A stretch of DNA of 64,000 bases from JAYRSJ01 sp041920215. GTDB taxonomy: Bacteria; Pseudomonadota; Gammaproteobacteria; Burkholderiales; Burkholderiaceae_C. Position 1 is the first letter of the stretch; each line of letters starts with the position of its first letter. The notes under the pieces were generated by a model. The model was not told the origin of the DNA and ran no database searches. It worked only from the letters and a program-made list of their open reading frames with translations. Positions 25,273 to 34,257 of this stretch are shown in pieces. The position numbers and the translations under genes are program-made. The DNA is taken from positions 1 to 64,000 of the forward strand of contig JAYRSJ010000014.1 in the NCBI GenBank assembly GCA_041920215.1, written 5' to 3'.

Positions 25273-27030
25273 ATGGATAGCGTTGAAACCCGGCGGCCTG
25301 TCGGCTCGCCGGCCGGCAGCGAGAATGAAGCAACAAACCCGGCGGCGACACTGAAGGCGCTCGACGCCCAGGCCCTGCTCGAGCGCTTGCTGGCACAGCA
25401 GCTGCTTGACGAGCGTTCGGCAGCGGCAGCGCCGGCGCTGATGGCCCAGTCCGGCATCAGCGTGCTGGCCGCCTTGCTGAGGCTCAATGCGGTGGCCGAG
25501 CTGCCGCTGTACCAGGCCGCCGCCGAACAGCTGGGCTTCGCGCTGATGGATGCCCTGACCCCCGGTGAAGCGGCCGCCCGTGAGGCAGCAGCGCGCAGCC
25601 TGGGCCTGTCCAGCGCCTGGCTGAGCAGCAAGGGCGTTAGCGTGCGCGCTGCGGGCGAAACCTGGGAGGTGGCCTTCAAGGACGCTCCGGGCGCCGAACT
25701 GCGCGAACTCTTCGGACGCAAGGCCCGCCAGGCCGGCGCCGGACGCTTCAGCTGGGCGCTGATGCTGCCCTCGGTCTACGAGCAGCTGCAGCGCGAGGCC
25801 CAGAGTGATCAGCAAGCCACCTCGCTGGGCAGCAACGATGATCTGCGCGCGCTGCGCGAGCTGGCCGAGGAGGGCCCGACGATCGAGCTGGTCAACACCG
25901 TGCTTTCGCGCGGCGTCACGCTGCGAGCCTCGGATCTGCACTTCGAGCCGCACGAGGCGGACTTTGTCGTGCGGGCCCGGGTCGACGGCGACATGCTGGA
26001 GCAGGCCCGCTATTCGCGCGAGCGCTTCGACGCCGTGGCCTGCCGGCTGAAGATTCTGGCCAGCCTCGATATCGCCGAGCGCCGTCTGCCGCAGGACGGA
26101 CGCATCAGTGCGCGGGTCAATGGCGAGAGCTTCGACATCCGGGTTTCGATACTGCCGGGGGCCCTGGGTGAGTCCATCGTGCTGCGCCTGCTGCGCCAGG
26201 AGCGCAAGCCCACCCGGCTGCAGGATCTGGGCATGTCGGCCCGCCATGCGGCGATGTTCGAGTCCTGGGGGCGTCTGTCCAACGGCATCGTGCTGGTCAC
26301 CGGCCCCACCGGCTCGGGCAAGAGCACGACGCTCTACACGGCGCTGGAGCTGGCCAATGACAAGGCCAAGAAGATCATCACCGTCGAGGATCCGGTCGAA
26401 TACAAGATCCGCGGCATCACCCAGCTGCAGGTCAATGCCGATATCGGCTTCACCTTCGCGGCGGCGCTGCGTTCCATCCTGCGCCACGACCCCGACACCA
26501 TATTGCTGGGCGAGGTGCGCGACGAGGAGACCGCCCGGATCGCGATCCAGTCGGCCCTGACCGGCCATCTGGTGCTGTCGACCCTGCATACCAACAGTGC
26601 TATCGGCGCGGTGACGCGGCTGATCGATATGGGCGTGGAGCCCTTCCTGATCGGTGCCAGTCTGCGCGGCCTGATGGCCCAGCGCCTGGTGCGGCGGCTG
26701 TGCGAGCACTGTGCCGAGCCCCAGCATGAGCCCGACGACGCGACGCTGGCCATGCTGGCGCGCTTCCAGATCGCCGACGGCGGCCGCCTGCGCAAGCCGG
26801 TGGGTTGCGCGCACTGTTCGGGCACCGGCTACTGGGGCCGCATGGCCATCTACGACCTGATCGAGGTCGGCCCCGAGATGGCGCACCGCATCTCGGCCGG
26901 CGATGGCGAGCTGGCCCTGCTACGCCTGGCCGGCCGCTCGGCCGACGACGGTCTGCTGCACAGCGGTGTGGAGCTGGTGGCCGAAGGGCGCACGACCCTG
27001 GGTGAGGTGCTGCGCGCCAGCGGCGGCTGA
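25273..27030 (+). CDS. gspE: Type II secretion ATPase GspE
   Basis: 585 residues from ATG 25273; the frame is open further upstream and no clear Shine-Dalgarno decides the start. It holds a GspE N-terminal domain, Walker A GPTGSGKS (344-351), Asp box EDPVEYKI, Walker B ILLGE (410-414) and the His box HLVLSTLHTN. The zinc-binding tetracysteine motif is intact (C477, C480, C512, C515). This hexameric cytoplasmic ATPase powers pseudopilus assembly through GspL/GspF. It is on the plus strand, about 3 kb from gspF, with the surface-protein gene between them. Confidence 0.94.
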   Translation: MDSVETRRPVGSPAGSENEATNPAATLKALDAQALLERLLAQQLLDERSAAAAPALMAQSGISVLAALLRLNAVAELPLYQAAAEQLGFALMDALTPGEAAAREAAARSLGLSSAWLSSKGVSVRAAGETWEVAFKDAPGAELRELFGRKARQAGAGRFSWALMLPSVYEQLQREAQSDQQATSLGSNDDLRALRELAEEGPTIELVNTVLSRGVTLRASDLHFEPHEADFVVRARVDGDMLEQARYSRERFDAVACRLKILASLDIAERRLPQDGRISARVNGESFDIRVSILPGALGESIVLRLLRQERKPTRLQDLGMSARHAAMFESWGRLSNGIVLVTGPTGSGKSTTLYTALELANDKAKKIITVEDPVEYKIRGITQLQVNADIGFTFAAALRSILRHDPDTILLGEVRDEETARIAIQSALTGHLVLSTLHTNSAIGAVTRLIDMGVEPFLIGASLRGLMAQRLVRRLCEHCAEPQHEPDDATLAMLARFQIADGGRLRKPVGCAHCSGTGYWGRMAIYDLIEVGPEMAHRISAGDGELALLRLAGRSADDGLLHSGVELVAEGRTTLGEVLRASGG

Positions 27031-27075
27031 GCGGGCTGCATCAACGCGCGACATTGTCGGTCGCACGCGGCTGTT

Positions 27076-27798
27076 TCAGCGTGCAGCGTAGGCCTGATGC
27101 AGGGCCTCGGCCAGATAGCGCGCCTTGCTCCAGGCCATGCCGCGCTGGGTGTTGCCGGTGATGACGGGCAGCGCCTGCTGCAGCGTCAGCAGGTAGTTGG
27201 GGCCCGCCATCCAGGACTGGGTGATGGCCAGCCGGCGCGACTGCTGGGCGCGGAAGTAGCGCACGATGGCGGGCGAACCGGCGACCTTGTCGGTGATCAG
27301 CTCGCCGTCGAGGCTGACCTTGACCTCGGGCGGTGCGTTGCGGCTGACGGTCAGCGTGCCCTGGTCGCCGCTGCTGCAGCGGAAGGCGATGTATTCGATG
27401 TGCAGCTCCTTGCCGTCGATCGGCGTGCCCATGGGCGTTGCCTCCAGCACCTCGCAGCCCTGGGCGCGCAGCACCTCATGGGCCGGTCCGGGCCGGTAGG
27501 CGGCCAGGTACTCGGGCTTGAGCTTGGCCTTGGTGCGCTTGAAGCGCTGGGCCAGATCGTCGACATCGGGAATGATGGTCTCGGCGGCGGTCAGCGGACG
27601 CTGGGGATCGGAGGCATCGCGCAGCAGGCGCAGCGCCTGCTCCTTGTTCTCCATGAAGCGGCGTTCGCCTTCCGTCTGGGCGTTGGTCTGCGTCGTGGCC
27701 TGCGCCTCGGTCGGCGCCTGCATCGGGCCGCTGGCCCGGACATGAGCGCTGAAGAGAGTGGCGAGCAGGACGAGTAGCGCGATGCGAGGCTGGTTCAT
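27076..27798 (-). CDS. Exported protein of unknown function
   Basis: 240 residues with a signal peptide (about residues 1-22, LLVLLATLFSAHVRA). The mature part begins Gln/Thr-rich, then a charged helical stretch leads to a beta-rich domain with two cysteines (GCEVLEATP and FRCSSGDQG) that may form a disulfide. I do not recognise the family. It overlaps the upstream glycosyltransferase by 4 bases, so it belongs to the polysaccharide locus and may act in periplasmic export. It converges on gspE. Confidence 0.65.
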   Translation of the reverse strand: MNQPRIALLVLLATLFSAHVRASGPMQAPTEAQATTQTNAQTEGERRFMENKEQALRLLRDASDPQRPLTAAETIIPDVDDLAQRFKRTKAKLKPEYLAAYRPGPAHEVLRAQGCEVLEATPMGTPIDGKELHIEYIAFRCSSGDQGTLTVSRNAPPEVKVSLDGELITDKVAGSPAIVRYFRAQQSRRLAITQSWMAGPNYLLTLQQALPVITGNTQRGMAWSKARYLAEALHQAYAAR

Positions 27799-28985
27799 GG
27801 TTGGGTGCTGCCGCGATCTTGCGGTTGGCTTGACGGTTGGAAGCGCGCATTCTGCACCAGTGACCCGGGCAGAGGGGCGGGCTGGGTCATCAAGGCCAGC
27901 AGCCTTTGCGCCGACGCGGCCCAGCTGAAGCGGGCCGCGCGTGCCCGGCCGGCGTCGCGCAGCTGCGCTCGATAAGCGGCATCGCCGCTGATGCGTCGCA
28001 GGGCCGCGCTGATGCTGGCGGGATCGTCGGGAGCAATGTAGTGAACCGCATCAGCACAGACCTCGGGCAGCGATGCGGCCCGGGCCGCAATGACGGGGCA
28101 GCCGCAGTGCATGGCCTCCAGCGGCGGAATGCCGAAGCCCTCGTAGATCGACGGGAAGACCAGCGCCAGCGCGCGCTGATAGAGTGCCTTGAGCTCGGCG
28201 TCGGATACCGGGCCGGCCTCGATCAGGCCGCCTTGCCGGGGGGCTGACGATGCGTCGCGGAAGACGCGCGCATTGCGCCCGCCCACCAGCACCAGGGCGA
28301 CCCGGTCGTGCGCCGCCGCTTCGGCATACGCAGCATAGGCCCGGCGCAGCGCGGCCAGGTTCTTGGTGGGGTTGGCGCTGGCGACCGCCAGAAAGAAGGG
28401 CCGCTCCAGCAAGTCCAGCCGCGTGAGCACCGCCGTGTCGGCATCGATCGCGAGAAAATGATCACCGCTGCCCGGCAGCAGCGTCAGCTGCGTGGGCGCG
28501 AGCCAATGCTGCAAGCGGTCGGCCGAGAAGGCGGAGGGCGTCAGCAGCGGCGTGGCCCTGGCACACAGATGCCGGAACAGGGCGCGGTACCAGCGCACGA
28601 AGCTGCGGGTATAGGCCTCGGGATGATCGAAGACGGCGGCGTCATGGATCATCGCGGTCTGTCGCCGACCCATCCAGGGCGCGGAACCGGCGAGATTGAT
28701 CAGATGCCCGTCGCGCGCAGCCCAGGGCAGCAGCAGCTGTTCCCAGAGATGCCCCGCGATTGCGGCCGGGCCCAGCGGACGTGGCTCTATGCAGCGCAGC
28801 GCCGGTGGGCGTGCCGAGCGGGGGTGCAGCAGCACCCAGTGCGGTGCCGGGGTGGCCGATGCGTCCATGCGCTGCTCGCCGAGCAGGCGGTCCAGGGCCT
28901 GGACCAGCTCGCCGGCGACGCGTTGCACACCGGTCAGCCCCTGGGCGAGGTACTTGCCGTTGATGTAGATCGTCGCATGAGCCAT
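27795..28985 (-). CDS. Glycosyltransferase, GT4 family
   Basis: 396 residues. YINGKYLAQGLTGVQRV at the N-terminus and IYEGFGIPPLEAMHCGCPV (E-x7-E motif) in the donor domain match GT4 mannosyl/rhamnosyl-type transferases; GSGDHFLAI and ASANPTKNL are also typical. Start ATG 28985; the frame stays open far upstream but without family sequence. It is divergent from the flippase at 29151. Confidence 0.83.
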   Translation of the reverse strand: MAHATIYINGKYLAQGLTGVQRVAGELVQALDRLLGEQRMDASATPAPHWVLLHPRSARPPALRCIEPRPLGPAAIAGHLWEQLLLPWAARDGHLINLAGSAPWMGRRQTAMIHDAAVFDHPEAYTRSFVRWYRALFRHLCARATPLLTPSAFSADRLQHWLAPTQLTLLPGSGDHFLAIDADTAVLTRLDLLERPFFLAVASANPTKNLAALRRAYAAYAEAAAHDRVALVLVGGRNARVFRDASSAPRQGGLIEAGPVSDAELKALYQRALALVFPSIYEGFGIPPLEAMHCGCPVIAARAASLPEVCADAVHYIAPDDPASISAALRRISGDAAYRAQLRDAGRARAARFSWAASAQRLLALMTQPAPLPGSLVQNARFQPSSQPQDRGSTQP

Positions 28986-29150
28986 CGAGGGGGTGCCGTC
29001 GGCGAGCGTGCTTGCCGCGGCTAGAATCCGGGCGCCCTGTACCTGTGCATGAAGAGTGTCGGCACGCATGTTAACTGCAGACTTGTCATCGAAAGCGTCT
29101 GAGATCGCCGTCGGCATCGCAAGTCGTGCGCCGCGCCATGGCCGCAGTGA
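28986..29150. promoter_or_regulatory. Divergent spacer between glycosyltransferase and flippase
   Basis: 165 bases that must hold the start signals for two divergent transcripts. A TAGAATC box (29022-29028) resembles a -10 element on the plus strand, but no matching -35 is seen at 16-18 bases. Confidence 0.3.
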
Positions 29151-30443
29151 GTGGGGCGTTTGGCCGCCGTGTTGAGAGCCTCCTCGCGAGCCGCCACACC
29201 GGTTCGTGCAAGCACGCGCCGCGGCATTGGCGCCGGGCTGGTGTTCGCGGCACTGGAGGCGGGGCAGACCATTGCGCTGCTGCCCTTGATCGAGGCGCAG
29301 CTGGGCGCCCGCGGCGCGGCCGCCTGGGTGATCTTCGGTGTCGGCAGCGCGCTGGTGGGCCTGGCCGGATCGGCCTACTTTCAGCCCCTGGTGCGAAGCA
29401 TCGCCGCGCTGCAGCTGAGCGGCGAGACCGAGCATCTGCCTGCCAACTGGACGAGTTTGTGGCGGCAGCTGGCCTGGCGTTGTGCGCTGCTGCTGGCCAG
29501 CCTGCAGCTGTTGTTCCTGCTCTTGCTGCCGGATCGGCCCAGCCATCTTCAAGCCCTGGGCTGGCCAGCGGTCGCAATGATCTTCAGCGCCCAGCATCTG
29601 CGCCTGTTGGCGCTGGGGCGATTCACCGCCTTCAATGGCGTGGCCTGGCTGGGCGAGGACAAGTGGCAGATGGCCTGGGCCAGCGGCATCGCGCTGCTCG
29701 CCAGCGTGGGGCTGCTGCTGGCGGGGGGGGGGCTGCTGGCGCTGGCCGCCGTGCAGCTGGCAGCGCAGGCCTTGTTGGTCTGGCTGGCCGGCCGAGGCCT
29801 GGCGCGCCTGAGCCGCCGATCGCAGGCGCGCGTCGAGCTCTGCCCGCCGTCGCAGGCCCTGTCCCTGCTGTGCCTGGGCCTCGCCGGCTTTCTCAATGTC
29901 GGCACCGATGCGCTGGTGGCAGGCGTCTATCTGGAAGCTTCGGCCCTGGTCGACTACGGGATGCTGAGCCGCACCCTGGCGCTGGCGGTGGCCGCGGTGG
30001 GTCTGTGGGTCCACGTTCGCTACCCCATCTGGTGCGCGCGTGACTGCGCGTTCGAGTTCCTGTGCCGCGACATCCTGCGCGTGCTGGCTGTGCTGGCGCT
30101 GCCGCTGCTGGCGGTGGCGCTGCTGTTCATGGCCTGGCAGGGGGGCGAGCAGGGTGGTGGCTTGGGCCCTGGACTGGTCAGCCTGGCTGCGGCCAATACG
30201 CTGCTGGCCTGTGCAGTGATCGCGCTGGGCCAGGCGCTGCTGGCGCGCGGCGCGCACGGTTTTCTATGGCCCGCCGCCTTGCTCGCAGCCTTGGCACCGG
30301 CTTTCGCACTGCTGCTGGCCGAGGGCCTGGGTGCCAGCTTTTTCCTGCTGGGCTATCTGCTCGGCAATGGCCTGCTGCTTGCACTGCACCTGATTCACTT
30401 CCTGCGTATCGGGCATGCTGCGGATGCCTCCGACCGGGACTGA
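29151..30443 (+). CDS. Polysaccharide flippase-like membrane protein
   Basis: 430 residues, Leu/Ala-rich, with about 12 membrane segments; opens with GIGAGLVFAALEAGQTIALLPLI. The size and pattern fit the MOP/Wzx superfamily, although family motifs are weak. GTG 29151 is the first usable start in frame; TTG 29160 is possible. A run of eight Gs occurs at 29725-29732 inside the gene, a possible slippage site. It is followed 2 bases later by an acetyltransferase. Confidence 0.65.
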   Translation: MGRLAAVLRASSRAATPVRASTRRGIGAGLVFAALEAGQTIALLPLIEAQLGARGAAAWVIFGVGSALVGLAGSAYFQPLVRSIAALQLSGETEHLPANWTSLWRQLAWRCALLLASLQLLFLLLLPDRPSHLQALGWPAVAMIFSAQHLRLLALGRFTAFNGVAWLGEDKWQMAWASGIALLASVGLLLAGGGLLALAAVQLAAQALLVWLAGRGLARLSRRSQARVELCPPSQALSLLCLGLAGFLNVGTDALVAGVYLEASALVDYGMLSRTLALAVAAVGLWVHVRYPIWCARDCAFEFLCRDILRVLAVLALPLLAVALLFMAWQGGEQGGGLGPGLVSLAAANTLLACAVIALGQALLARGAHGFLWPAALLAALAPAFALLLAEGLGASFFLLGYLLGNGLLLALHLIHFLRIGHAADASDRD

Positions 30444-30445
30444 CC

Positions 30446-31024
30446 ATGCTGGAACTGATCAAGAAGCTCGCGCGTCGCCTGGCCTACCGGCCCTCAGGAC
30501 TGGGCGCCATCGGGCGCGAGGCCTGCGTCCGCTGGCCGCGCCGTCTGCGCGGTGCCGGGGCCATCTTCCTCGGCGATCGTGTCGTGATCGACTCCCATGC
30601 CTGGCTGGAGGCCATCGAGCGCTGGGAGCAGCAGCGCTTCACCCCGCGCATCGAGATCGGCGACGATGTGACCATAGGCCGGCATGCCACGATCACCGCG
30701 ACCACGCACGTCTCCATCGGGGCAGGCAGCCTGCTCAGCGAGGGCGTCTACATTTCCGATTCGGGGCACGATGTGTTCAGCCCCGACCCGCGGCCGCTGG
30801 TGCGCATGCCCTTGCTTGAGCTGGGGCCGGTGCATATCGGGCCCCGCTGTTTCATCGGTTTTCGCGCCTGCGTGCTGCCGGGCGTGACGCTGGGCCCCGG
30901 CTGTGTCGTCGGTGCGCATGCGGTGGTCACCCATTCCTTTCCTGCCGGCAGCGTGCTGGCGGGCTCTCCGGCCCGCTTGCTGCGGCGCAACGCTGTGCCG
31001 GTCGAGGCTCACGATGATCAATGA
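30446..31024 (+). CDS. Hexapeptide-repeat O-acetyltransferase
   Basis: 192 residues with left-handed beta-helix repeats (IEIGDDVTIG, VSIGAGSLLSEGVYISD) and the terminal GSVLAGSPARLLRRN typical of sugar O-acetyltransferases. YISDSGHDVF holds the usual catalytic-type His. It probably acetylates a sugar of the capsule or O-unit. ATG 30446 follows the flippase stop closely; the end overlaps the methyltransferase start by 11 bases. Confidence 0.8.
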   Translation: MLELIKKLARRLAYRPSGLGAIGREACVRWPRRLRGAGAIFLGDRVVIDSHAWLEAIERWEQQRFTPRIEIGDDVTIGRHATITATTHVSIGAGSLLSEGVYISDSGHDVFSPDPRPLVRMPLLELGPVHIGPRCFIGFRACVLPGVTLGPGCVVGAHAVVTHSFPAGSVLAGSPARLLRRNAVPVEAHDDQ

Positions 31025-31685
31025 GAGCATCACCCAAGGCAGCGCTGCCTTCTCGGGCTACTACATGACAGCGCGCAAGGAGCTGCTGGCGCTGCTGGAC
31101 GGGGCGCCGCCGCCGGCGCGGGTGCTGGAGGTGGGCTGCGGTGCGGGCGCGAACCTGGCCCTGGTCAAGCAGCGCTGGCCGCGCGCCTGGACGACCGGCA
31201 TCGAGCTGCGCGACGACGCGGCCGAGGCTGCCCGCTCGCTGGGTCGGGTGGACCAGGTGCTGCAGCTGGATGTGCTGGATCCGGAATGCGCGTTCGGGGC
31301 GGGCAGTTTCGATGTGCTGATCCTCAGCCATGTGCTTGAGCATTTCGCACGGCCTGAGGCGGTGCTGGACAAGGTGAGCGCCTGGCTGCGCCCCGGCGGG
31401 CTGGCCCTGGTCGCCCTGCCCAATCTGCGCCATGTCTCGGTGCTGCTGCCGCTGCTGTGCCGCGGTGAGTTCCGCTACACCGAGTCGGGCATTCTCGACC
31501 ATACCCATCTGCGCTTTTTCACCCGCAGCAGCGCGCAGCGGCTGCTGCAGCAGAGCGGCTTCGAGTTGCTGAAGATCCGCCCTGAATTCGGCGGTCAGAA
31601 GTCGCAGTGGCTGAACCGCCTCAGCTTCGGACTGGCCAGCGACTTCGCGGCCTATGCCTACAACATGCTGGTCCGCAAGCCATGA
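31014..31685 (+). CDS. SAM-dependent methyltransferase
   Basis: Class I methyltransferase, 223 residues. VLEVGCGAGANLALV is the SAM-binding motif I; LILSHVLEHFARPE and WLRPGGLALVALPN are typical of the type-11/12 group found in polysaccharide loci. It could O-methylate a sugar or cap chain ends; the target is unknown. Start ATG 31014; its stop overlaps the next ATG (ATGA). Confidence 0.83.
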   Translation: MINESITQGSAAFSGYYMTARKELLALLDGAPPPARVLEVGCGAGANLALVKQRWPRAWTTGIELRDDAAEAARSLGRVDQVLQLDVLDPECAFGAGSFDVLILSHVLEHFARPEAVLDKVSAWLRPGGLALVALPNLRHVSVLLPLLCRGEFRYTESGILDHTHLRFFTRSSAQRLLQQSGFELLKIRPEFGGQKSQWLNRLSFGLASDFAAYAYNMLVRKP

Positions 31686-32941
31686 GCCACAGCACCTGCT
31701 ACGCGACCATTGTGTCGGCGAACTATCTGGCCTATGCCAAGGTGCTGGCGGAGTCGGTGGCGCGGCACTGTCAAGGGGCGGTGCTGCGGGTGCTGCTGGT
31801 GGAGCGCCGCAGCGCCGCGCTGCGCAGCCTTGCTGAGGGCTTGGGGCTGGAGGTCTGCTTTGCGGACGAGCTCGGGCTGCCCGACTTCGAGCGCATTGCC
31901 TACAAGTACGACATCCTCGAGCTGAACACCGCGCTCAAGCCCAGCTTTCTGAAGCGGCTGTTTGCGCTGGGGGCCGAGCGCCTGGTCTATCTGGACCCGG
32001 ACATCTGCCTGTACGGCGCGCTGCAGCCGGTGCACGAGGCCTTGGACCAGGCCGCCATCGTGCTGACCCCGCATGCGCTGAGCCCGCTGATGGATGGGCA
32101 CAGGCCCTCGGACATCGACTTCCTGCGCAACGGGGTCTTCAATCTGGGCTTCATCGCGCTGCGGCGTTGCGAGCAGGCGCTGGCGATGCTGGACTGGTGG
32201 GAGCAGCGCTGCCTGAGCTATGGCTACAACGATGTGGCCTTCGGCACCTTTGTCGATCAGAAATGGGCCAATCTGATCCCGGCCTATTTCGACGCGACCC
32301 GGGTGCTGCGTCATCCGGGCTGCAATGTGGCGTACTGGAATCTGCACGAACGCGATCTGCGGCGCGGCGAGGCCGGCCTGCTGGTCAATGGGCAGGCGCT
32401 GCTGTTCTTCCATTTCAGCGGGGTCGCGCCTGCAGAGCCCGGCCGCCTATCCAAGCACCAGGACCGCCACGAACTGGCAGCGGGCTCCGTGCTGGCGGAC
32501 CTGGTGGCCGGCTACTGCCAGGCCTTGCTGGCAGCCGGGCATGCCGAGCTGCGCCAGCTGCCGTACAGCTTTGCCCTGCTGGACGACGGGCAGACCCGCA
32601 TCGGGCCGCTGATGCGTCGGGCGCTGGATGTGGCCGGCCGCGGGGTCGGCAATCCCTTCGAGTCTGCCGGCGCCTTCCAGCAGGCGCTGCGGCGTGCCGG
32701 ATTGCAGCGCCAGGGGCAGAGCGGGGCCACGCCTGCGATCAATACGCACAATCTTTCGCAGCTGGGCTGGCGGCTGCGTTGGGTGGATCGGACCCTGCGT
32801 CTGCTGTTCCGGCTGATCGGCCCAGAGCGCGGCATGCAGCTGCTGCGCTACGCGGCTTTCATCAGCCGCGAATCCCATCTGCCCAGCGTGCTGCTGCAGC
32901 GGCCGCTGCGGCTCAGGCATGAGGAGGAGCGGCGCGGTTGA
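31682..32941 (+). CDS. Glycosyltransferase with GT-A-like DxD motif
   Basis: 419 residues. TIVSANYLAYAKVLAESV at the N-terminus and ERLVYLDPDICLYG (DPD, metal-binding) match GT-A glycosyltransferases related to GT8, and the later LFFHFSG is common in a family annotated as glycosyl transferase in O-antigen loci. A C-terminal extension of about 150 residues has no recognised domain. It forms a 4-base overlap with the methyltransferase. Confidence 0.75.
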   Translation: MSHSTCYATIVSANYLAYAKVLAESVARHCQGAVLRVLLVERRSAALRSLAEGLGLEVCFADELGLPDFERIAYKYDILELNTALKPSFLKRLFALGAERLVYLDPDICLYGALQPVHEALDQAAIVLTPHALSPLMDGHRPSDIDFLRNGVFNLGFIALRRCEQALAMLDWWEQRCLSYGYNDVAFGTFVDQKWANLIPAYFDATRVLRHPGCNVAYWNLHERDLRRGEAGLLVNGQALLFFHFSGVAPAEPGRLSKHQDRHELAAGSVLADLVAGYCQALLAAGHAELRQLPYSFALLDDGQTRIGPLMRRALDVAGRGVGNPFESAGAFQQALRRAGLQRQGQSGATPAINTHNLSQLGWRLRWVDRTLRLLFRLIGPERGMQLLRYAAFISRESHLPSVLLQRPLRLRHEEERRG

Positions 32942-32975
32942 TACATACAATGCGTGCCAATCCGCTGACCACCTC

Positions 32976-34121
32976 ATGCCTTTTTCGATTCGACCGCTTC
33001 ACGTCGGCAAGTTCGTACCCCCGCCTTTCGCCGGCATGGAGACCCATGTGGATGCGCTGCTGCGCTCGATCAGCAGCCAGGCACGCCCCACCCTGGTCGC
33101 CAGCGCGCCAGCCTGGGGAGTGCGCCCGGCGCCCGAGCCCACGCCCTACCGCATCGTGTCGGTACCGTATTACGCGATGCTGGCTTCGGTGCCGGTCTGC
33201 CCGGGCATTCTGGGTGCGGTGCAGACCGAGCTGTCCGAGGGCGGCTCCAATCTGCTGCATGTGCACGCGCCCAACCCCTGGGGCGATCTGGCCGCGATAC
33301 AGGCTGCCAAGAACCTGCCGGTCGTGGTGACCTGGCACAGCGATATCGTGCGTCAGCGCGCGCTGCTGAAACTGTATGGCCCGATGCAGCAGAAGGCCCT
33401 CAGGCGCGCCGATCGCATCGTCGTCTTCACGCCCAAGCATTTCAGCAGCTCGCGCCAGCTGGCGGGAGCGGACCTGGAGCGCAAGGTGCGCATCGTTCCG
33501 ATCGGCATCGACTTCGCCCGCCTGGATGCGCTGGTTCCGGATGCGCAGGCCCTGGCTTCGCTGCGGCAGTGGTCAGCGGGCAGGCCCATCGTGCTCAGCG
33601 TTGGCCGCCATGTCTACTACAAGGGCTATCAGCACCTGATCTCGGCGATCGCCCGGATGCGCAGCGATGCGCTGCTGCTGATGGTGGGGACCGGGCCGCT
33701 GAGCGCCGAGCTGCAGCGCCATGCCCAGCAGCTGGGCCTGGGGGAGCGGGTACGGTTTATGGGCGAGATCGGCAGCACCGAGCTGGCGGCCGCATTGCAG
33801 ATATGCGATGTGTTCTGCCTGCCCTCGATCGAGCAGTCGGAGGCCTTCGGCATTGCCAGCGCCGAGGCCATGGCCTTCGGCAAGCCCACCGTGGTCTGCC
33901 AGCTCGACAACGGGGTCAACTACCTCAACAAGGATGGGGTGACCAGCCTGGTGACTCCGCCGCGCGACATCGCCGCGCTGGGCGATGCACTGGATACGCT
34001 GGTGCTTGACACCGGCCTGCGCACACGCCTGGGCGAGGCCGCTCGCGCCTGGGTGCGCAGCGAGTTCGCCATCGAGACGATGCGCGACGCCACGATGGCC
34101 CTGTATCGCGAGCTGCTCTGA
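32976..34121 (+). CDS. Glycosyltransferase, GT4 family
   Basis: 381 residues. LHVGKFVPPPFAGMETHV, TWHSDIVRQ and EQSEAFGIASAEAMAFGKP (E-x7-E) are strong GT4 signatures. ATG 32976 fits the family start; the longer frame from 32919 would overlap the previous gene. Last gene of the plus-strand run that begins at 29151. Confidence 0.88.
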   Translation: MPFSIRPLHVGKFVPPPFAGMETHVDALLRSISSQARPTLVASAPAWGVRPAPEPTPYRIVSVPYYAMLASVPVCPGILGAVQTELSEGGSNLLHVHAPNPWGDLAAIQAAKNLPVVVTWHSDIVRQRALLKLYGPMQQKALRRADRIVVFTPKHFSSSRQLAGADLERKVRIVPIGIDFARLDALVPDAQALASLRQWSAGRPIVLSVGRHVYYKGYQHLISAIARMRSDALLLMVGTGPLSAELQRHAQQLGLGERVRFMGEIGSTELAAALQICDVFCLPSIEQSEAFGIASAEAMAFGKPTVVCQLDNGVNYLNKDGVTSLVTPPRDIAALGDALDTLVLDTGLRTRLGEAARAWVRSEFAIETMRDATMALYRELL

Positions 34122-34257
34122 ACTGAGCGCCTGAACTCCTGGGCGCCTGCCCGCAGCGCCAGCCTCATCGGGCTGTGTTGCATCACCCCTCTGTGGGATG
34201 GTGCAGCCCGCGCAAGCCCGGAAATACTACGGGCCTGTGAATCAAGGGAGAGTTGGC

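Noticed and set aside
28986..30257. Upstream extension of the minus-strand glycosyltransferase to about 820 codons
   Set aside because: The added sequence is Gln/Arg-rich shadow of the flippase gene; family similarity starts at ATG 28985.
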